A stretch of 32,798 bases of DNA from Acidobacteriaceae bacterium (GCA_030037705.1 JASHQE010000257.1:1-32798), one strand, 5' to 3'; shown: positions 15,660 to 24,325, numbered from the stretch's first letter. The notes: generated by a model not told the origin, from the letters alone. Numbers and translations: made by a program.

Positions 15660-17114
15660 ATGAGTGAGGGCGGAAAATCAATCGAGGTCGAGCCGATTTT
15701 GTTGCGGGAGGTCGGCGAGGCCCTGTTTCGCACGCGCCCGTTTTCCGGAACCACTCCCGATGCGCTGAGCGGCGTGGAGCGGGTAGACCGGGTCAAAATT
15801 AAAGCTGGCGCGACCGTTGCCGAGTCTGACCAGATGGCTCGTTTTTATTGGCTTTTGCTCGAAGGCGAGGTACGCGCCGAACGCCCGGAGAAAGATGGAA
15901 GCTGGACCCCGGCCGGATTTGCTCATGCGGGCGAAGGATTTGGCGAGGTCCCTCTGCTCATGGGCAGGGTTCCCTCGCTCATGCGCGTTATGGCCGTGCA
16001 GGACTCGGTGCTGGTCCGCTTCAACGAGCAGGAGTTCTGGTCATTGCTTGCGTGCTGCCCATCGGTGCGCAATGTGGTGCTCGCTGACATGGCGCAGCGG
16101 ATGCAGTCCTACCAGACTGAGGCTCTGCACCGCGAGAAGCTGGTTTCTCTCGGCACGCTTGCCGCCGGCCTGATGCACGAACTGCATAATCCCGGCGCTG
16201 CGGCAAAGCGGGCTGCATCGCAATTGCGCGAAAATTTACTGCGCCTGCAGCAGCTCAGTTTGCGGAATGCCGCCAAGCAAAAAACTCCCGAACAGCTCCA
16301 ATGCATGCGAGAGCTGCTTGAGCACGCGGTGAATGGCTGTCAGGCACCTGCGATGAGCACCCTGGAGCAGGCGGACGCAGAAGAAGCGATGGCCGAGTGG
16401 CTCGCTTCTTCCGGCGTAGAGAACGCGTTTTCCATCGCGCCGTCCCTGGTGGCCATCGGATTCAGCCAGGAAGAACTGGCCTGCGCCAAAGACGCCTTCG
16501 AGACCAACAACTTTTCTGACGCACTCAACTGGCTAGAGGCGCTGGTTTCGAGCGTCTCCCTGGTTTGCGCCATCGAGGAGAGCATATCCCGTGTCTCCGA
16601 GCTGGTGATGGCGGTGAAGAAGTTCGCTTACGATGACCGCTCTGCGGGCAGGGAACTGGACGTTCACGACAGTCTGCAAAGCACGATCACGATTCTGAAT
16701 CACAAGCTGCGCACGAAGAGCATCTCGATCGTAAAACGGTTCGAAGCTTCGCCGTCAACGATCATGACGCGCGGTTCTGCGTTGAGCCAGGTGTGGACGA
16801 ATCTAATTGACAACGCAGTCGACGCCTCGCCTGCAGGCGGGCAGATTGAGGTCGTCACCTGGACCGAGCCGGGCCGCCTTGCGGTGAGTATCGGGGATCG
16901 CGGCTCGGGCATTCCCGCCGAGGTTCTGCCGCACATCTTCGAAGCGTTCTTTACCACCAAACCCCAGGGCTCGGGAACCGGCCTGGGGCTGGAGATCGTT
17001 CACCGCATTGTGACGCAAAAATTCGGCGGCACGATCGATGTGGAGTCGGAGCCGGGGAATACGCGATTTATTGTGCGGCTGCCGGTGAAAGACCCGCCGG
17101 TTACTGCATCGTGA
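15660..17114 (+). CDS. Sensor histidine kinase with N-terminal cyclic-nucleotide-binding-like domain
   Basis: The 484-residue soluble kinase starts with a CRP/cNMP-type beta-roll at about 25-150 (LLLEGEVRAERPEKDGSW, GEGFGEVPLLMGR). The phospho-acceptor region then carries H173 in GLMHELHNPGAAAKRA. An insertion of roughly 130 mostly helical residues precedes the ATPase domain, which has N-box NLIDNAVDA, G1 DRGSGIP, the F-box IFEAFFTTK and G2 GSGTGLGLEIV. No membrane segment is seen. It follows the receiver/TrxR-like gene by 175 bp and probably phosphorylates that receiver, linking a bound small molecule to redox output. Its 3' end overlaps the convergent GH3 gene by 14 bp. Confidence 0.9.
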   Translation: MSEGGKSIEVEPILLREVGEALFRTRPFSGTTPDALSGVERVDRVKIKAGATVAESDQMARFYWLLLEGEVRAERPEKDGSWTPAGFAHAGEGFGEVPLLMGRVPSLMRVMAVQDSVLVRFNEQEFWSLLACCPSVRNVVLADMAQRMQSYQTEALHREKLVSLGTLAAGLMHELHNPGAAAKRAASQLRENLLRLQQLSLRNAAKQKTPEQLQCMRELLEHAVNGCQAPAMSTLEQADAEEAMAEWLASSGVENAFSIAPSLVAIGFSQEELACAKDAFETNNFSDALNWLEALVSSVSLVCAIEESISRVSELVMAVKKFAYDDRSAGRELDVHDSLQSTITILNHKLRTKSISIVKRFEASPSTIMTRGSALSQVWTNLIDNAVDASPAGGQIEVVTWTEPGRLAVSIGDRGSGIPAEVLPHIFEAFFTTKPQGSGTGLGLEIVHRIVTQKFGGTIDVESEPGNTRFIVRLPVKDPPVTAS

Positions 17115-19206
17115 CGGTTGATTTCAGCGGCGTGTCAGCCGAGGAATCTCCTACCAGAACCTGGAATTCGCCAGGCGCGACCTGCCAGGCATGTGCCTTG
17201 ACTGACCAGTAAGAAAATGCCCGCGCATCAAGCTTGAGCTCAACAGTCTTCGATTCGCCCGGATTCAGCATAACCTTGCGGAAGCCTTTGAGCTGGACCG
17301 GCGGCTCATTGCCTTCGGCGATGGATGGGAAGCCAAGATATAGCTGTGCGACTTCAGCTCCGGCGCGCTGGCCGGTATTGGTGACGGTAAAGCTGGCCGT
17401 TGCGCTTGCGCCGCCCGACTGCTGAAGGATCTTCAGATCGCTGAAGCTGAATTGCGTGTAGCTGAGTCCGTAGCCAAAGGGGAAGAGCGGCGTGACGCTG
17501 TGCGCGGCGTAGCCACGATAACCCACATCGAGTCCCTCGCTATAATGAACGGCGCCGTCCACGCCGGGATACTGCTCGGGATTCGCGGCGAGCGTCTGGT
17601 CCACACTGCGCGGGAAGGTGAGCGGCAGCTTGCCCGAAGGATTGACGTCTCCGACCAAAACAGATGCAACGGCATTTCCGTCTTCTTCACCGGGATACCA
17701 GGCTTCGAGGACAGCGGGAACGTCATCGATCCACGGCATCAGGATGGCCGAACCGGTCTTCACGACGACAATCGTCTTCGGGTTCGCCTTGGCGACGGCT
17801 TCGACGAGCTGGTTTTGTGCCGCGGGCAGTTCGAGGCTCTGGTCGCGGCCCTCGGAGTCCTGATCGCCGACCATCACAATGGCCATTTGCGAACGCTTGG
17901 CTGCATCCGCGGCAGCTTGGATGTCGCTGCCATCGAGCACGGTCACGTGAATCTGCAGCCCCAGCTTCGCCATGAGCCCGTCATAGGGCGTGATGGTATA
18001 GAGCGGAATTACATGGGAGCTGCCCCCGCCGCCGGTATTCGGCCGCACTGCGTAGGGGCCGATCACCGTGATCGTTTTGATGGATTTGGCATCGAGCGGC
18101 AACAAAGAGTTGTCGTTTTTCAAAAGCACGATTCCCTGCGAAGCGATCCTGCGGGCAATCGCACCGTGCTCGAAGGCTGGAATCGGCTCTGGTTTGGGTT
18201 GGGAACCGAAGTCGCCGAACTCCATCATTTTGGCAAAGCGGCGGACGAGCATTTCGTCGAGATCAGCTACTGGCACCTGTCCAGCGTCAACAGCCTTGCG
18301 CAGCGCATCGCCGAAATAGACTCCCGTGGGCATCTCCAGGTCAAGCCCATTCAGCGCGCTCGGAACGGTGCTGTGTGTTGCGCCCCAATCGGAGAGCACA
18401 AATCCGTCGAATCCCCACTCCTGCTTCAACACGCCTTTCAGCAGCGGCGCATTTTCGCAGTTGAAGGCTCCGTTCACTCTGGGATAAGCGCACATCAACG
18501 AGGCCGAGTGTCCTTCTTTGATCGAGGCCTCGAAGGCCGGCATGTAGATCTCGCGCAGCGCCCGCTCGCTGATCTCCTCCTCGATCGACTTGCGGTCGGA
18601 TTCCTGATTATTGGCCAGGTAATGTTTTACGTTGGCCATGATGCCGGTATTCTGCACGCCTTCAATCGCGGCCACGGCGATCCGTCCATCTAAGTATGGA
18701 TCTTCGCCAAAGCTTTCAAAGACCCGTCCGCCCTGCGGCACGCGGGCGATGTTGATATCTGGAGATTCGAACAGCTCGCTGCCGAGCGAACGCGATTCTT
18801 CGCCTTCGATCTTGCCGTACTCATGCGCCAGATCCGGATCCCACGTGGCTGCCAGGGCAATCGGCGCGGGCATTGCCGTTGCAGGCGGCTGCGGACTGGC
18901 CCCGCCGGGACCCACGCCTGCAGGACCGTTCGTCATGTGCAAGGCGGGAATGCCAAGCCGCGGCACGCCGGGGACCATGCGGTAGCCCGTCGCGTCGTGA
19001 ATACCGTGCAACTCCGTGATTTTCTCATCCAGAGTCATCTTCGCCACGATCTGTTTCGCACGGGCGACGGCCTGTGTGTGGGTCATGCCGGTCTGTTGCG
19101 CGGGTAAAGTTGGCTCCCCTGCAAAGACAAGGAGGGCGCCGGTAAAAAGGCTGACTTCAAGAGCACAGGCTTTCTGCAGAGAGAATCTTCTGGTCTGGTT
19201 TTTCAT
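17101..19206 (-). CDS. Secreted glycoside hydrolase family 3 enzyme (beta-glucosidase/xylosidase type)
   Basis: The 701-residue enzyme cleaves terminal beta-linked sugars. A signal peptide (VSLFTGALLVFAG) is followed by the GH3 barrel: NVKHYLANNQ, the conserved region around D150, and the nucleophile D273 in GFVLSDWGATHS. Next come the alpha/beta sandwich (about 350-560; LLKNDNSLLPL, VVKTGSAILMPW, EAWYPGEEDGNAVASVL) and a C-terminal fibronectin-III-like domain (about 600-695; FTVTNTGQRAGAEVAQLYL). Length and order are standard. A -10-like TACAAT lies at 19245-19240, 34 bp before the ATG; the ribosome site is weak. Exact substrate cannot be read; the divergent polygalacturonase suggests plant cell-wall debris. 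Confidence 0.93.
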   Translation of the reverse strand: MKNQTRRFSLQKACALEVSLFTGALLVFAGEPTLPAQQTGMTHTQAVARAKQIVAKMTLDEKITELHGIHDATGYRMVPGVPRLGIPALHMTNGPAGVGPGGASPQPPATAMPAPIALAATWDPDLAHEYGKIEGEESRSLGSELFESPDINIARVPQGGRVFESFGEDPYLDGRIAVAAIEGVQNTGIMANVKHYLANNQESDRKSIEEEISERALREIYMPAFEASIKEGHSASLMCAYPRVNGAFNCENAPLLKGVLKQEWGFDGFVLSDWGATHSTVPSALNGLDLEMPTGVYFGDALRKAVDAGQVPVADLDEMLVRRFAKMMEFGDFGSQPKPEPIPAFEHGAIARRIASQGIVLLKNDNSLLPLDAKSIKTITVIGPYAVRPNTGGGGSSHVIPLYTITPYDGLMAKLGLQIHVTVLDGSDIQAAADAAKRSQMAIVMVGDQDSEGRDQSLELPAAQNQLVEAVAKANPKTIVVVKTGSAILMPWIDDVPAVLEAWYPGEEDGNAVASVLVGDVNPSGKLPLTFPRSVDQTLAANPEQYPGVDGAVHYSEGLDVGYRGYAAHSVTPLFPFGYGLSYTQFSFSDLKILQQSGGASATASFTVTNTGQRAGAEVAQLYLGFPSIAEGNEPPVQLKGFRKVMLNPGESKTVELKLDARAFSYWSVKAHAWQVAPGEFQVLVGDSSADTPLKSTVTMQ

Positions 19207-19346
19207 GGCTGCTTCGGAGATAAATATCGATGCAGCGGAATTGTATCATCTTTGGACAAAATCGGACGAGGCGCGCTCTGTTTGTTCCATGTCCAAGGTG
19301 GTAGGACCACTGGATGGCCGGCAGGATATCATGTTTGCGCAGCTAT

Positions 19347-19428
19347 AGCAGTTCCCGAATGGGTGTAGCCCGAAAGCATGCCCACCCTACTCGACTTTCA
19401 AAAAGTCAACATTCATTCGGGAACTGCT
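19347..19428. repeat. Inverted-repeat element with internal hairpins
   Basis: AGCAGTTCCCGAATG (19347-19361) is repeated exactly inverted at 19414-19428. Inside lie GGGTG/CACCC (19361-19365 with 19383-19387) and GACTTT-CAA-AAAGTC (19393-19407). The whole can fold as a branched structure between the divergent GH3 and GH28 genes. It looks like a MITE or REP-type dispersed element. It ends 32 bp before the GH28 start and could affect its expression. Confidence 0.75.
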
Positions 19429-19460
19429 CTAATCGGCCTATCGTAAGAGGTGCTCAAGTG

Positions 19461-20735
19461 ATGCAATCAAAATATTCATGCAGACGCGTACTGGTATTGG
19501 AAGCTTTGACCGGTTTAGTCTTTGCCGCTTCCGCAGGCGCGCTTCATGCGTCCGCGCATTGCGATGTGCGTGCGTTCGGTGCAAAGGGCGACGGGACGAC
19601 CAAAGATACGGTGGCGATCCAACAAGCGATCGATCGATGCGCCCAAAAAGGTGGCGGCACCGTGGAACTGACGGCCGGCATCTACGTGAGCGCTCCCATC
19701 GTGCTCAAAAGCCACATCACGCTCCAACTCGATAAGGGCGCTACTCTGCTGGGCTCGCCCGATCATGACGACTATCCTCCAAAGACCGAATTTCACATGC
19801 CGGATACGCAGCCGCTGGTGAGTGCGGTCGATGCCAGGAATATTGCGATTACGGGCGAGGGTACGATCGATGGCAATGGAGAAAGTTGGTGGAAGATTGC
19901 CCGTGGCGGTGTGCTGGGCGATCACCCACGGCCGAAGCTCGTAATCTTCGACCACTGCAAGCACGTGCGCGTGGAAGGTGTGACGGTGCAGAATTCGCCG
20001 ATGTGGCAACTGGTTCCGTATTACTCGCATGACGTGGTAATCCGGAATGTGAAGATTCTCGCGCCGTATCCTTCGCCGAATACCGACGCCATCGATCCGT
20101 TCTCGTCTTCGAATGTACGGATCGAGCATGTCTACTCCGACGTTGGCGATGACAACGTGGCCATCAAATCGGGGCCGATCAACTCGCCAGGACCTGACTC
20201 GCCCAGCACAAACATCACGATTCGCGATTGCACATTTCTGCACGGCCACGGCGTATCGATAGGCAGCGAACTCTCCGGAGGCGCGGAAAACATTCTCGCG
20301 GAACGGATTCACTTCAAAGGCACGGACAACGGCATTCGCGTGAAAGCAAACCGCGACCGTGGTCATGACGTGGGGCATCTTGTGTTTCGCGATATCGAGA
20401 TGAAGGGCGTGAAGAACGCGATCATCATCAGCGAGTACTATCCCAAGGTGCTGCCGCCCGCGGACGCGATGCCGCAGCCCGTCGGCCGTCTCACGCCGCA
20501 CTTTCATGACATCACGATCGAGAATGTGACGGCGACGGGCAGCGAAACGGCGGGCGCGATTGTGGGGTTGCCAGAGTCGCCGGTGAAGAATGTGACGTTG
20601 ACCAATGTGAAGATCAGCGCGCAAAAGGGCCTGACGATCGGCTATGCGGATGTGACCGGAACCGGCGTGTCGGTGACGGCGGCAGAGGGTGAGGCGATTG
20701 TGAAGGGACCAGGAGCGGAAGTGGAGTTGAAGTGA
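19461..20735 (+). CDS. Secreted polygalacturonase-like glycoside hydrolase family 28 enzyme
   Basis: The 424-residue enzyme hydrolyses alpha-1,4-galacturonan or a related uronate chain. After a signal peptide (VLVLEALTGLVFAASAGA, cut near LHA-SAH) comes the start of a right-handed beta-helix (CDVRAFGAKGDGTTKDT). All four GH28 signatures follow: NTD at 207-209, GDD at 229-231, GHG at 262-264 and RVK at 293-295 (family RIK), giving D208, D230 and D231 as catalytic acids. I use ATG 19461 (AGAGGTG about nine bases upstream); the frame continues upstream through the repeat element but without a signal peptide. Galacturonate released here would feed the adjacent uronate operon. Exo versus endo action cannot be decided. 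Confidence 0.93.
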   Translation: MQSKYSCRRVLVLEALTGLVFAASAGALHASAHCDVRAFGAKGDGTTKDTVAIQQAIDRCAQKGGGTVELTAGIYVSAPIVLKSHITLQLDKGATLLGSPDHDDYPPKTEFHMPDTQPLVSAVDARNIAITGEGTIDGNGESWWKIARGGVLGDHPRPKLVIFDHCKHVRVEGVTVQNSPMWQLVPYYSHDVVIRNVKILAPYPSPNTDAIDPFSSSNVRIEHVYSDVGDDNVAIKSGPINSPGPDSPSTNITIRDCTFLHGHGVSIGSELSGGAENILAERIHFKGTDNGIRVKANRDRGHDVGHLVFRDIEMKGVKNAIIISEYYPKVLPPADAMPQPVGRLTPHFHDITIENVTATGSETAGAIVGLPESPVKNVTLTNVKISAQKGLTIGYADVTGTGVSVTAAEGEAIVKGPGAEVELK

Positions 20736-20785
20736 TAGCAAGGTTGGCGCAGTTAGCGAAAGAGCGGAGCTTGTTTGAGTGCTTT

Positions 20786-20809
20786 CCCAGGTCTCTTAAG
20801 AGACCTGGG
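20786..20809. terminator. Perfect 24-bp palindrome between convergent genes
   Basis: CCCAGGTCTC-TTAA-GAGACCTGGG forms a 10-bp stem between the GH28 stop (20735) and the SDR stop (20834). The flank GGCACCC on one side gives the minus-strand reading GGGTGCCCCAGGTCTC, which I recall as a frequent dispersed element in acidobacterial genomes. It probably ends transcription from both sides. Confidence 0.7.
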
Positions 20810-20833
20810 GCACCCATTTTCGTGCTGCTGCAT

Positions 20834-21610
20834 TTACTGGTTAACACCACTGGCTAGGAAGCCGCCGTCGACGACTAGGACTTCGCCGGTGACGAACGAG
20901 GATGCGTCGGAGGCGAGATAGATGGCGGCGCCGATCAGTTCTTCTGTTTTGCCGAAGCGTCCCATGGGCGTGCGCATCAGGAGCTCCTGACCGCGTGCAG
21001 TGCTGTCGAGCAATTTCGCATTGATATCGGTGCGGAAGACGCCAGGAGCGATGGCATTGACGGTGACACCTTTCTTGGACCACTCGACCGCGAGCGAACG
21101 GGTGAGCGAGGCCACGCCAGCCTTGCTGGCCGCGTAGGCCGCAACCTCGGTGAGCGCGACAAAACTATTTAATGATGCGATGTTGACGATACGTCCGTAG
21201 CCTCGCTCTAACATGTGCCTGCCGAAGATCTGGCTGGCGCGCAGCGTGCCGGTGAGATTGGTATTGATGATGTTATTCCACTCTTCTTCGGAAATATCGA
21301 GTGTAGGCGTGCGCTTGATGATGCCGGCGCAGTTAACGAGGATATCGACTTTGCCGAACGTCTCGAGGGTGGCCGCGAGGAGCTTTTCAAGCGAACTGCG
21401 ATCACCCACGTCAGCAGTTATGCGCAGCGATCTGCGGCCTCGGGCTTCGATCTCTGCGGCGGCTTCGTCCACCTGCTGCTGGCGGCGGCCGGTGGCGATG
21501 ACGTCTGCGCCGGCCGCGGCGAGGCCCATGCTGATGGCGCGGCCAATTCCGGAAGTTCCTCCGGTGACAACCGCGGTTTTTCCTTCAAGGCTGAAAAGTT
21601 GTGTGCTCAT
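20834..21610 (-). CDS. Short-chain dehydrogenase/reductase of the uronate operon
   Basis: A 258-residue classical SDR: coenzyme motif TGGTSGIG (16-23), NCAG (93-96) and the catalytic set S146, Y159, K163 (YAASK). Arg residues directly after the second strand (TGRR) would fit NADP(H). It resembles KduD and gluconate 5-dehydrogenase-type enzymes. GGAG lies about six bases before ATG 21610. It is the last gene of the operon. No UxuB/UxaB-type reductase is present, so reduction of fructuronate to mannonate is a candidate role. The alternative is oxidation or reduction of a 5-keto or 3-deoxy sugar acid derived from pectin. The exact substrate is not decided by sequence. Confidence 0.9.
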   Translation of the reverse strand: MSTQLFSLEGKTAVVTGGTSGIGRAISMGLAAAGADVIATGRRQQQVDEAAAEIEARGRRSLRITADVGDRSSLEKLLAATLETFGKVDILVNCAGIIKRTPTLDISEEEWNNIINTNLTGTLRASQIFGRHMLERGYGRIVNIASLNSFVALTEVAAYAASKAGVASLTRSLAVEWSKKGVTVNAIAPGVFRTDINAKLLDSTARGQELLMRTPMGRFGKTEELIGAAIYLASDASSFVTGEVLVVDGGFLASGVNQ

Positions 21611-21660
21611 CTGTTCTCCAATAGAAAAATCAAATCGAATTGACTGTGCGGCACGTTAGC

Positions 21661-21694
21661 ATCCGCTTAGCGGATTTTTGCAAGTTCGCTAAGC
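21661..21694. promoter_or_regulatory. Mutually exclusive hairpins between uxaE and the SDR gene
   Basis: ATCCGC-TTA-GCGGAT (21661-21675, followed by TTTT on the plus strand) competes with GCTTAGCG (21665-21672) pairing CGCTAAGC (21687-21694). The second arm overlaps the uxaE stop codon. This could modulate read-through inside the operon. The first hairpin resembles the one at 12764. Confidence 0.4.
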
Positions 21695-22960
21695 ACTGCG
21701 GCCCAGGAATACCGGGGCGATGTGACGGTCGAAGAGGTTCTCCGTTACGTTTTTCGCAATTACTGCCTCGTTCGCTTCGAGGAGGTGAAGATAACGTGGG
21801 CCCATCTTTGCTGCGATTTTGAATCCCACGTGCAACAACTGGCGGACGCTGTCGTTGTAAGCAGGATCCGCCTCGACGTGGCGCAACGCAGAGGTGTATT
21901 GCTGCGGAGACCAGCTACGCACTTCTTCCGCGGAGGGAAGCTTTGCGGGGTTGATATCGATCACCGTCGAGTAAGGGGCGCAGAGCTCTTCGCGATGCGC
22001 AAGCGCTTCAGCGTAAACCTCCTTGGCCAGCGCGAGTCCTTCGCCTCCGGCTTCCGCAAGCCCGATCAACTCTTCAAGCCATGTGGTTCCTGCGGTCTTC
22101 AGGTGCACGCCGCAACCGAACCGCTTCATCGTGGCATGAATCGCAGGATAAATCGAAAACTTATCGCTGCCGGAGTGAACGCTCAATTTGAGATCGTCAG
22201 GCAAGCCGTATTGCTTGATCGCATAGGCGATCGCCGCTACATCAAGGGCCATCTCGCGCTCGAACTGCGTCACATTACCCACGTAGTCGACGCCCTTGTT
22301 GAAGCGGCCGCTAAACTTGGGCGCGATGGTCTGTACAGGGATGCCTTCGTCGGCGATGGCCGCGAGGATGATGAGCAACTCCTCAGGGCTCTGTGCGCGA
22401 TCGGTCTCGTCCATAGAGACTTCAGCGATGAAGTTACCCGCGCCCTTAGCGCTCACAATCTTGCGATAGACCTCGCCTGCCTTCTTCACTGCGGAGAGAA
22501 ATTTCTGCGCGGTTGCAGTGAGAACGTCACGCGTGATCTCGAATGGCTCGTCAGCTCCGGCAAGCTCGATGCTTCCCAATAGCTCAGGATGGCGTTTGAC
22601 GAAACTCTCGATATCTGCGGCCTCGGCCGGTTGGCCAATGAAGTCGGCCACATCGATGGTGAAAAAATCGCAGGGCGAGAGGAAGCGATCGACGGTTTGC
22701 ACGGTGATGTGATCGGCATCGCAGTAATAGGGTAGCTTCCAGCCAAGCGTTTTTACCGCTGCATCGGCGGCTTGCCGCGTGGACGTTGGCTCGGAACCAA
22801 TAATGGTGTGTTCGCGATTCGATTTGTTCCAGACGGGGACAACTTCAACACCCCTGGCAAGCGCCTGCACGCAGGCCTGCAACTGCGCCTTGGCCTGATG
22901 CGCAAATCGGTCGCCGGTGCCGACGGAATATTTGCCAAGCTTCAACTTTGGAGTAGTCAT
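21689..22960 (-). CDS. uxaE: Tagaturonate/fructuronate epimerase
   Basis: The 423-residue protein matches the UxaE family first described in Thermotoga, which interconverts D-tagaturonate and D-fructuronate and so merges galacturonate and glucuronate breakdown. Features seen are HTIIGSEPTSTRQAADAAVK with LPYYCDADHITVQTV, then FIAEVSMDETDRAQSPEEL and SIYPAIHATMKRFGCGVHLK. The start at ATG 22960 gives the family-like N-terminus MTTPKLKLGKYSVGTGDRFA; GAGG lies 11 bases upstream. The frame extends farther upstream, but that part overlaps the preceding gene. It lies 53 bp after the LarA-like gene and 78 bp before the SDR gene, within one minus-strand operon headed by uxaC. Confidence 0.9.
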   Translation of the reverse strand: MTTPKLKLGKYSVGTGDRFAHQAKAQLQACVQALARGVEVVPVWNKSNREHTIIGSEPTSTRQAADAAVKTLGWKLPYYCDADHITVQTVDRFLSPCDFFTIDVADFIGQPAEAADIESFVKRHPELLGSIELAGADEPFEITRDVLTATAQKFLSAVKKAGEVYRKIVSAKGAGNFIAEVSMDETDRAQSPEELLIILAAIADEGIPVQTIAPKFSGRFNKGVDYVGNVTQFEREMALDVAAIAYAIKQYGLPDDLKLSVHSGSDKFSIYPAIHATMKRFGCGVHLKTAGTTWLEELIGLAEAGGEGLALAKEVYAEALAHREELCAPYSTVIDINPAKLPSAEEVRSWSPQQYTSALRHVEADPAYNDSVRQLLHVGFKIAAKMGPRYLHLLEANEAVIAKNVTENLFDRHIAPVFLGRSA

Positions 22961-23013
22961 ATCGATTTCTGCCTCTTCGGTCTTGTTTTGAGGTTCTGTT
23001 GTGGGACCCGTTT

Positions 23014-24282
23014 TTATAGACGGCTGCGGTGGGCCCACAGACCCAATCCCGGATTCGCGATGAAGAAGATATTCTCACCGCCTACTTGATTGGGTCCGTG
23101 GTGGAGGTTCTGCGGATTATAGCGTTTGAGCATCGCATCGAGATCGCCGTAAGCATAGCCGGCGCTTTCAATTTCCTTCTGCGTTAGATGGCCAGGACAC
23201 CACGTGATCTTGAACCGGCCCTCGGAACTGGCGTGGATGAGATGCGCGGCAGCGCCAAGATCGTTCGCGAGCTCCGGATTTTCGTTGACAGCTTTCAAAG
23301 TGTAAGGCGTGCCGTGATAGCCGTACTTGCGAATGAGCGCGTCGATCACCTTGTCTTCACCGAACTCGCGCACCCCGGGAGCAAGGATAATCAGCTCCGC
23401 GCCATCGGCCAGCGCCATGCGCGTGCGATAGACGGCCTTGTTGCCGATCCACGTGCTGTGGAATTCGCCAGGATCAAGGTAAACAACGGCCTTATGCATC
23501 TGCTCTTCGACGATTTCAAAGTTGACCTTGAGGCTCAATTCTGCCGCCTTGAGGAAGCATTCGACGTCATCGCCGATGTAGAGGCCGCGCACGGCTACTC
23601 CGCCCGAGGCTCTGCGGCCGACCACGGTGAGTACGTAAACGATGGGCAGATGACGGAGGAATTTGTCCGCGGCGCGATTGAGTACCGTGCGCACGGGATT
23701 CTCCGCACGGCCCATAATGCGTTCCATACCGTAGACCGCGCCGAGATAATGGCTGCGGTTGATGCCTTCGCGGCCGCCGGTGCCGATGAGAATGTTCTTG
23801 GTGTAGTTGGCCATGCCAATGACTTCATGCGGCACGACCTGGCCGATGGAAAGGATCAGATCGAAGCCGCCGCGCGAAATGAGCTTATTCACCTGCGCGG
23901 GCCATGAGTAATTCAGCTTGCCTTCCGACTGCTCGCGGATGAACTCGGCAGGGAGCTCACCGAGGGTTTCGATATCGGTGCGCCAGTTGTGGACTTTAAA
24001 AAGTTCCTGCGGAACGCCCGCGAACATGTGCGAAAGCTGATCGGGACGCATGGGCGTGTGTGTGCCGATCGCGGGAAGGACGACCTTCAATTTGTCGCCG
24101 TAATACTCCCACACAAAACGCGTGAGCAAGCCGGCCTGCGAGTGCTCGCGGCTCTGGTCGGGCGGTACGGCCAGCACTGTGTTGCGCGCGCCCAGCGTGG
24201 CAAGGCTTTCTCTCAACAGCTCTTGTAACTGCTGTTGTGGAAGGTCGGTATCGGGGCTGCCGATGGAGCAATATAGACTCAT
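23014..24282 (-). CDS. LarA-superfamily (DUF2088) enzyme, putative sugar-acid 2-epimerase
   Basis: This 422-residue protein belongs to the nickel-pincer racemase/epimerase superfamily typified by lactate racemase LarA. H75 lies in AIGTHTPM, H152 in GQVVPHEVIG, K162 in NYTKN and H178 in NRSHYL. The steps H152-K162 (10) and K162-H178 (16) equal those between H174, K184 and H200 in L. plantarum LarA, where Lys binds the nickel-pincer cofactor and the last His ligates nickel. Related LarA-type enzymes epimerise hydroxy acids including D-gluconate at C2. In this operon, mannonate/gluconate epimerisation is the best guess. The cofactor genes larB, larC and larE are not in the window. ATG 24282 fits the family start; ATG 24324 is an alternative with a closer AGGG. 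Confidence 0.85.
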   Translation of the reverse strand: MSLYCSIGSPDTDLPQQQLQELLRESLATLGARNTVLAVPPDQSREHSQAGLLTRFVWEYYGDKLKVVLPAIGTHTPMRPDQLSHMFAGVPQELFKVHNWRTDIETLGELPAEFIREQSEGKLNYSWPAQVNKLISRGGFDLILSIGQVVPHEVIGMANYTKNILIGTGGREGINRSHYLGAVYGMERIMGRAENPVRTVLNRAADKFLRHLPIVYVLTVVGRRASGGVAVRGLYIGDDVECFLKAAELSLKVNFEIVEEQMHKAVVYLDPGEFHSTWIGNKAVYRTRMALADGAELIILAPGVREFGEDKVIDALIRKYGYHGTPYTLKAVNENPELANDLGAAAHLIHASSEGRFKITWCPGHLTQKEIESAGYAYGDLDAMLKRYNPQNLHHGPNQVGGENIFFIANPGLGLWAHRSRL

Positions 24283-24325
24283 GCGGTAATGGTTGCCTCT
24301 CTTTGCGACTCGATCTACATGCATC

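Noticed and set aside
17452-18693. 413-codon frame antisense to the GH3 gene
   Set aside because: GH3 motifs on the minus strand are complete; the antisense product has no recognisable features.
22961-23038. Upstream extension of uxaE overlapping the LarA-like gene
   Set aside because: The extension (MGPPQPSIKTGPTTEP) is low-complexity, and ATG 22960 matches the family start.
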